Of a DNA stretch of 64,000 nt, positions 57,533-64,000 are shown piece by piece. Under the pieces are notes generated by a model that was not told the origin of the DNA, did not search any database, and worked only from the letters and a program-made list of their open reading frames with translations. Made by a program: the position numbers and the translations under genes. The DNA is taken from assembly GCA_033085395.1 (NCBI GenBank), contig MU853185.1, positions 124,001 to 188,000 on the forward strand, in the 5' to 3' direction. Each line of letters starts with the position of its first letter. The stretch's first letter is position 1. Origin of the DNA: Xanthoparmelia taractica. Its lineage: Eukaryota > Ascomycota > Lecanoromycetes > Lecanorales > Parmeliaceae.

Positions 57533-57876
57533 CTCGAGTGGGTTCGTTTGTAAAATGTATCTATATAGCGACGATTAAACAATTTTATTTTTTAAAAATA
57601 ACAGTCAGTACGGAGGCCAGGGGGCGATTGCAATATCATTATAATTCTATGTGGGACAAGAGACAAAGCTATGTACCGTCTTTTACAGTATTTCAGGAAA
57701 AGGAGAATTAAAAACACGAAGGGGAAAGCTCTACCTGTAGGTAAGCCTGTATGAACAACATAAAATATAAATGCGGGTTCAACGCTACCCTCCCGCGGAA
57801 TCAGCTCCTTTCAACACCCCCCCTCTTCCAAACGCCTTGTACCACAGCACGCTACGGTTGCCTCCCGGTATCAAAA

Positions 57877-60800
57877 TCAAGCAGCCTTCTCGTTATTCTT
57901 CGTCGCCGGCCTTGAGATCCTCGATGCCGCCGTCTGGGTCCTCGATAAATCAACCGGCGCCTCCTCTTGAACCTTCTGCTTCCTCGGAACCCTAGCGTAC
58001 CAATACAACCCCATAGCGCCGGCGACGTTGAAGACGATAAACGCCCACATGATCCCGAAATTGCGCCATCGGGTCGAGTACTGCGAGCTGAGCAGATTCA
58101 GGTAGACGTTGGTATCAGCAACAGTGCAAAATTGGCAATTGGCTGTGGCGTTCTCGTTGGTCAAGTAACCACCTGCTGTGCCGATATAGGTCGACATGTA
58201 TTCGAGACATGTTTGGCCGGGGCGAGGGTTGAAGTTGACATATTCAATGGATGAGCAGGTGACTTTATTATTGGCTAAACCGGTGGAGAGCATGCCATCG
58301 ATGAGATAGGTGAAGGGTGATATGCGGTACATAAAGATCCAGAACCCTGGGAGAGCCTGCGGAGTGGCGAGGACACTAGATGCCATGTCAGTATTGGGCC
58401 TTTAGGAGATTGGTGAAAGGGTTAAACGCTTACCCGCTGAAGATCAATGTCAGAGAGAAGAGTAGTTGGGCGATGTTCCCAGCAGTCTCCGCGGAATCGA
58501 TACCGGCTATAACCATGTCGGTAAAGGTGGAAGTGAAGAGCAAGAAAATAAGAATAAAGAGGAACATCAGCGCCCCTCGTTCGTGGACTTGGTGGTCCGG
58601 GATGGCATTCTTGTACATGCCAATCGGATAATAGAAGCAGAAGAAGATGATGACGGCCATCAACGTGTTCCATGGCAGCTCGACCATTATGTTGGACAGC
58701 ATGAAGACTTTCCATGAATACGTCTTGGACGGTCGCTCTCGGGCCTCGTAAAGGGATCGCTGGGTGACAAAGTGGGGCATTATTTGCTGGACTAGATTGC
58801 CGAAGATGGTCATCAACATGAAGATGGAGAAAAGCTGGTTTTGGAGACCCTGGAGACTGATGGCAGCGTCCCAGAACGAGAAGCCAATGAAGAGACCCGA
58901 TGCCGCGCAAAGAAGCGTCTTGGAGTACAGATAAGAGGGCGTCCGCCAGTACTGTTCAAAGACACGCTTTGTAACGGCGTATAGCTGAACGCTGAAAGGC
59001 TCGGCAAACTCGCGCAATGCTGTTGGATCATCATCCACGGGCTCCTTGGAGAGCGTCCGCTTCATCTCCGCCAGCGTGTCTCTGATAGCCTGCTTCTCAG
59101 GCGACTCTCGCCATTCTTGGGGCCAGTCAATTGTGTTGTGAGATCCTGGAGCCGCACCGATGACGTCCAACATCCATTCGGCAGGGTTTTCCTCAGCGCC
59201 GCACTTCCTTGCCCCATTGCGCTCGAAGTAGTCTGTCAAAGTCTTCGAGCGGTGCCCAATGTCTCCAAAGTAGACGGTCCTACCTCCGCTCGCAAGGAAC
59301 AGCAAACGATCGAATTCTTGAAAGAGGACTGCCGAAGGTTGGTGGATGGTGCATAGAATGGCTTGGCCATTGCTTGCCAACTTCCGGAGCAATTTGCATA
59401 TATCCCATGCAGTCTGAGAATCAAGTCCAGAGGTGGGTTCGTCGAGAAACAGAAGCAAAGCGGGCTTCGCGGCCATCTCGACTGCGATTGTGAGTCGTTT
59501 GCGCTGTTCAACATTGAGTCCCTCGCCGGGAACACCGACAATAGCATCGGCGTAAGCATCCATCTCCAAGACTTTGATCACCTCATTCACGTATTCGAGC
59601 TTTTCCTTTTTCGGCGTGGTCTTGGGCTGTCGCAGCAGGGCGCTGAAATTCAAAGCCTCGCGGACAGTTGTTGTAGCGAGATGGAGATCCTGTTGCTGAA
59701 CATATCCGGTTTTCCGCTGAAAACCACTATCTCGTTGGCGTCCGTTAACTAACATCTGCCCACTGACAACGCCCATGGTGACACGGCTGGCCAGAACATC
59801 CAGCAATGTTGTTTTGCCTGCCCCAGAAGCTCCCATCAAGGCCGTCAAGGTTCCAGGCTTAACCCAGCCATCCACATCGTCAAGCAACCTTCTTGGTTCA
59901 CTTTTGATTTTAATGTCGTAATTGACAGCTTGCCAGTGGAAGATGGCGGTCTGCTTTTGAATACTCGGAGGAACGTCTCCACCTGATAACGTCTTCTCAG
60001 CAATAGTGCCCTGAGCTGTAGGACGATCATCAGCGTTGCCCTCCTCGTCACCTTCCTTTGCTATTGCAGGCGTTTGACCGCGACGGAATACCAAAACTTC
60101 ACCCTTTGAGCGTTGAGAAGAAATGAACTCCGTTGCTGCTAGGTACATGGCGCAAAAGCCCACCATCATCGCGAAGATGATACCAAGATTCCTCCACAGA
60201 TGAGAATGGTAGTACGCGAAGCTGGCGTTAATGTAAGCGTCCCCTTCGACATAGCTTTGTCCGGCAACGGAACCCACGGTGCTACACACACGCTGGTCCG
60301 GGGCAATGCCGTTGTAAGCGTCGCCTGTGGGTATAAAATTTGTGCATGCAAAACGGCGATCATGGAACTCGTTGATCATCAAAGCTTCGAAAGCGTACGC
60401 CACTGGATCTAAGTAGTTGATCCAACGGAACCAAGGATGCATGTCTACTACAGGAACGGCGAAGCCAGTGTAAAGGACCAAAGCCAAGATGAACACGGCA
60501 GCAGGAGCCATAGCCTGGGCGAGAGTGCGTGAGACAGCCCCGATGGTCCGGAACACCATGGACATTGTCAAGGCTACCACGAACGAGAACAGGTAATAGA
60601 CGAAGAAGGCCGAAGGAGTTCTGCGTAGGTTAGTCATGAAGTAGAGCGTGAGATTGAAGAAGATGGAGGTGATGATCTTTTCAGGTAACCCGACAATCAT
60701 TGATGCAATCGCCTCTGATAATGGATGGTAGAAGGCGTATTTGCTTTGCTTCTCGACGATTGCGCGTTGCGCATAAAGCGTTAGAATCTCGAGGAAACTG

Positions 60801-62592
60801 CTGAAAGCGCTGAGCAAGATGGCGAAAAAGAGCAGGGCACTCCGACTGTAAAAGCTACTGGTAGTGGCTGGAAGGTTATAGAAGACACTGCCGATAATCA
60901 AAGCCATGACAGAGTTGCCAAGGACGCCGGACAAGAACAGACTCATGTCACCTCGAAGTCGCTGGAATCCTCGAACCATGCAGAGTTTCACTTGCATTGG
61001 CAGAGAGATAGTGTACGGGGATTTGGCGCGCTGCCTCTTCGCCATTGTTGCTTTGCGAGATAATTGAAACTTCTGCAGCTGCTCACCGCCCAAAGGAAAC
61101 TCCCGGTTAAAGTCCTCAATGTCTTTCAAGAGACGAGCTCGGTCGTCACTTTTCTGCCAGGCCGCCGCAAACTCATCTGGGGTCCTTGGAACACGGTTCT
61201 CGAAACCCGCTCGAACGACACGTTCGACCGGGTTGGTCAAGGATGTAAGGAAGTCTCCAGTGGTAGCTCGTTCGGTGCAGTGGAAGCCCATGTTTACAAA
61301 GTACTCCTTGGCCGCGGTGGTATGACCAAAGTAGATTTGGCGACCTTCATACAGAACGACCACTTTATCGAAGATATCATAGATACTTTGTGAAGCTTGA
61401 TAGATTGCCACTGCCGCAGTCGATCCGGCCAGGCTCGTTGAAAGCCTCAAGGTTTTCACGAATTCTAGAGCAGTGGCGCTATCGAGACCACGGGTACTGT
61501 TGTCCCAGCACTGGAGAGGACTACCGCCCAATATAGCCTCCGCGATACTGACTCTTTTTCTTTCCCCTCCGCTGACACCACGAACGAAGTCATTGCCAAC
61601 CTTGGTGTTGTAGGTATGTGAGATGCCGAAGACTGCCATGATGACTTCTGTCATATGTTTTGCGTATTGTTCACGAGTGACTCCTGGAATCCGGTTACGT
61701 GGAGCCCTAGCCTGCGCTGCGAAATTGAGGGTTTGTCCAACAGTCAATTGGGGGAAATGGACATCGACTTCGGCTTGGTACATGCATTCGCCCCGAAAGT
61801 CCTTGTGCATCATTTCTTTGGGTATTCCTTGATAATTGAGCTCCGATTTTTCATCGATGAAGAAGCCGTGTGTTTCCCCAGATATCGTCTTGAGCAGCGT
61901 AGAGCATCCGGAGCCGGGGCGGCCAAGGACAACCAGCATCTCCCCACTACGGACTAGACCTTCAAAATTCCGTAGTATCTGAATCTTTGTCTTACCTCGC
62001 CCCGTAAGTTTATTGAAGATGGAGCGGATCTCAAGAGGATAATTGCCAAAGGTCCTGGGCAAGGATGCTGTCAGCTCATGTTGTTGAATACACTCGTTCT
62101 CACATACTTTTGATAATCCGTAAGACTGCCAAATCCATGCACATTCAAGTTCTTGAATGATATTCCCGCGACCCTCTGTGGGTACCTCTCGGGATCGCGT
62201 GACTGGAGGCCGACCAACGTCCGCACCCACTTTTCAGGCTTGAACTGTCCCGAGTTGGGGTCGAGAGCGGGATCAGTAGCGTCCAAGAAGGAGTTTCGGT
62301 AATCGCCCCCATCGGTTTTAGCAGACCGTACAGTGACGGATTTTGCTAGCTCAAGGTCGCTGCTTGATTGCTTTGTGAGCTTACGGGCAAGCTTGGTGAC
62401 TTCTTGAGCGGCGGCGTCTTTGTCAAGGTCGCTGGAAGTATCTGTTGCGGTAGAGGATTCCGAATGACCGAGTTGTAATCTGTTTTCGATCCGCTGGGGT
62501 ATGTGGTTCTCAATCTTGTTACCTGTTTCCCCTAAACCGAGGGCGACACCCTGTGCTTGAGGGACGGCCCCCCACGGCCCCGCCGAAGTCAT
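57877..62592 (-). CDS. Pdr-type (ABCG full-size) ABC efflux transporter
   Basis: Exons 62592-62108, 62054-58434 and 58375-57877 give 1534 residues in the order NBD1-TMD1-NBD2-TMD2. NBD1 has the fungal Pdr-type Walker A with Cys in place of Lys (LGRPGSGCSTLLKT) and signature VSGGERKRVSIAEA. NBD2 has a normal Walker A (GASGAGKTTLLDV), a degenerate signature LNVEQRKRLTIAVEM and Walker B LLLFLDEPTSGLDS. This asymmetry is typical of Pdr5/Cdr1 relatives. The join after DYQK restores KTFGNYPLEI. The last exon holds the conserved extracellular Cys loop (TCSSIEY, QTCLEYM, ANCQFC) and the final helix. The protein would sit in the plasma membrane and export lipophilic compounds; the substrate cannot be read from sequence. 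The N-terminal 140 residues are Ser/Asp/Lys-rich and presumably cytosolic. An inverted-repeat element lies 0.6 kb upstream of its start. Confidence 0.95.
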
Positions 62593-63197
62593 CGGGAGGT
62601 TTGAGGGGAGTGACGATGGGTACGGGAGGGAATGTTGGAGGTATAGTTTAAGTGATTGTAACTGAGGGATTGTAGGGGAAGAATTGAAGAACAGTAGCAG
62701 CCATGTTATGAAGGCAGCCTAATATTATTATTACGACTCGACTTGCTTCAGCTCTTTGTGTTTTTGTTCGGATCGCTGTGACCCGACGGACCATTCGGAC
62801 ACCGATGCATCTTATCACCCGGCCTTTAACCGTGATGACTAATCATATCTCACACATCAATGACTGTACGGAGTACTGCTAGCAGTACTCCTAAAGTACC
62901 CAATTGATACGAATACCTAGGTACCTTGTCCTTATCCTTTAGAGTGTGTCTATTTTGTCTCAAAGTGGTTGCACAACCCGAATCGCTGAGTTCTTCACAA
63001 TGCATAAAGGTAGAAGTACTGCACGCATAACATGATCCATATAAAGTTTAGCACTCCCGGGCCCGGATGTTCGTTGCGCCGGTTAAGAAAATGCTTGGAG
63101 GTTTTACCTTCAGTAGATGCTCTCTGTACTACTGTACCTTACACAATGATTCGTGACTTTTATATACTTCAGTGCAATCAGCTGCCTACGCACTGTA
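62593..63197. promoter_or_regulatory. Promoter region of the ABC transporter
   Basis: About 600 bp between the ABC start codon and the inverted-repeat element. It presumably contains the core promoter. I could not identify a drug-response element with confidence. GTACTCC/GGAGTAC-type short palindromes occur near 62,870-62,895. Confidence 0.45.
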
Positions 63198-63637
63198 CGG
63201 AGGATGGCGCAAAAAGTCCTGGACATGCCAAGCCCTTGGCATTCTTGTAGGGCTGACAGCCAAATTCTTGAATATCTTCATTTTTCGGGCTGCTGCCTCA
63301 TATAGCTACGAATATACTGCTGAGCACGCTCGACTGAGTCATAAGGACGTATATCGCCTCCTTCACGGCCCTCCCGATACTCGTTGCCCCCTTTTAAACG
63401 AATAACCTCCGCAATATACCTCGACATACGCTTAATCCACCTCTAAATCCAACTCTAAGAAAGATTCTTTCAGCACTTCTCTCAAGCCTTTATAACCTCT
63501 TTTCGAGTCCTTAATGCACCGTATGTGAAGCACAGATACCTTATGCACAGCATTGATAGATGTGTGAGAAATTTGAAGTCAGCCCTACAAGAATGCCAAG
63601 GACTTGGCATGTCCTGGACTTTTTGCGCCATCCTCCG
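63198..63637. mobile_element. Short inverted-repeat transposable element (MITE-like), TA-flanked
   Basis: The 60 bp at 63198-63257 and 63578-63637 are inverted copies with only two mismatches. Each end begins CGGAGGATGGCGCAAAAAG when read inward. The dinucleotide TA flanks the element on both sides (63196-63197 and 63638-63639), as expected for a Tc1/mariner-type TA target duplication. Total length is 440 bp, too short for a working transposase. The interior carries minus-strand open stretches: one ATG-initiated frame of 49 codons at 63278-63427, and another open from the right repeat to a TAA at 63432-63434, one base out of register. They may be remnants of a longer parent element. It could also be a solitary hairpin-forming repeat of another class. 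Confidence 0.8.
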
Positions 63638-64000
63638 TATACGGCAGTCATTTCAGAAAATCTTACCTGCCTCCAAGTGTGACAATGAGCTGTGAGTCAC
63701 CGAACCTTGCGGCGGCATCTCCGACTCACAGGAGTGCTAGCATGCTTACTTCTTCGGAAGCTTGACCGCTACAGCGCTCGTTTCACTACTAAGCGCAAGG
63801 TGAAGGGACTCGACTCATTGAGGCAATTCTGGGGCATGACTCTTCTGGTCTCACCAATCCGAACAAGAATCATTCACTTCATGATTAAAGATAACAGCTC
63901 AATTTGTACCATACAAGTACCACTGCTCGCTGCTTTTGATTTGCCCAGAGAATACAGATGGAATTACCAACTCCAGCAAGTGAGCAGTGACATTGCTTGG
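63638..64000. other. Right edge, nothing recognised
   Basis: About 360 bp to the end of the window without a supportable gene, repeat or RNA. Confidence 0.5.

Noticed and set aside
56336..57582. Long frames rich in Ser/Leu or Pro/Ser/His
   Set aside because: They translate microsatellites and run through the N gap; no real protein composition.
54133..62592. Possible secondary-metabolite cluster (MFS plus ABC transporter)
   Set aside because: The MFS is a sugar porter and no backbone synthase, tailoring enzyme or cluster regulator lies nearby.

Overview
The window is nuclear DNA from a filamentous ascomycete (Pezizomycotina; a Dothideomycete is my best guess, not proven). The genes carry many short introns of about 45-80 nt with GT(A/G)NGT donors and CTRAY branch sites. 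The gene set (copper-fist regulator, Pdr-type ABC transporter, Kar5, Rsc9 ending in a Cys/His-rich region, PAN2, ATP-dependent PEPCK) is that of a mould. A run of exactly 100 N marks a scaffold gap, so this is a draft assembly.

Layout. Positions 1-12 kb are gene-poor, with decayed or unassigned coding traces on the minus strand and one small intact two-exon coiled-coil gene (4.9-5.4 kb). From 12.2 to 32.9 kb lie a copper-fist transcription factor, a small membrane protein, Bfr2/AATF, a large disordered nuclear-type protein, Rad4/XPC, a small secreted protein, a Saf4/CCDC130-type splicing factor, Rsc9 and a Rec114-like protein. From 33.3 to 47.6 kb most genes have mitochondrial or central-carbon roles: COQ5, BCKDH E1-alpha, ribosomal protein uL6m, Icp55-type aminopeptidase P, a SIRT5-type sirtuin and PEPCK, with Kar5 among them. 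PAN2 follows at 48.1-52.2 kb. The right end has a sugar transporter and a convergent Pdr-type ABC transporter, separated by a microsatellite-rich spacer that holds the gap. A 440-bp TA-flanked inverted-repeat element sits upstream of the ABC gene.

Organisation. Five head-to-head pairs share 168-465 bp between start codons: disordered protein/RAD4, SAF4/RSC9, COQ5/BCKDHA, uL6m/KAR5 and ICP55/sirtuin. Two of these pairs join two mitochondrial functions. I rebuilt exon structures by hand; for every multi-exon gene the exon lengths sum to a whole number of codons and the junctions restore conserved motifs.

I found no clear new biological system. The most useful leads are the Rec114-like protein, two apparent GC-AG introns in one gene (KAR5), an overlapping upstream ORF at the sirtuin start, and the inverted-repeat element in the ABC-transporter upstream region.
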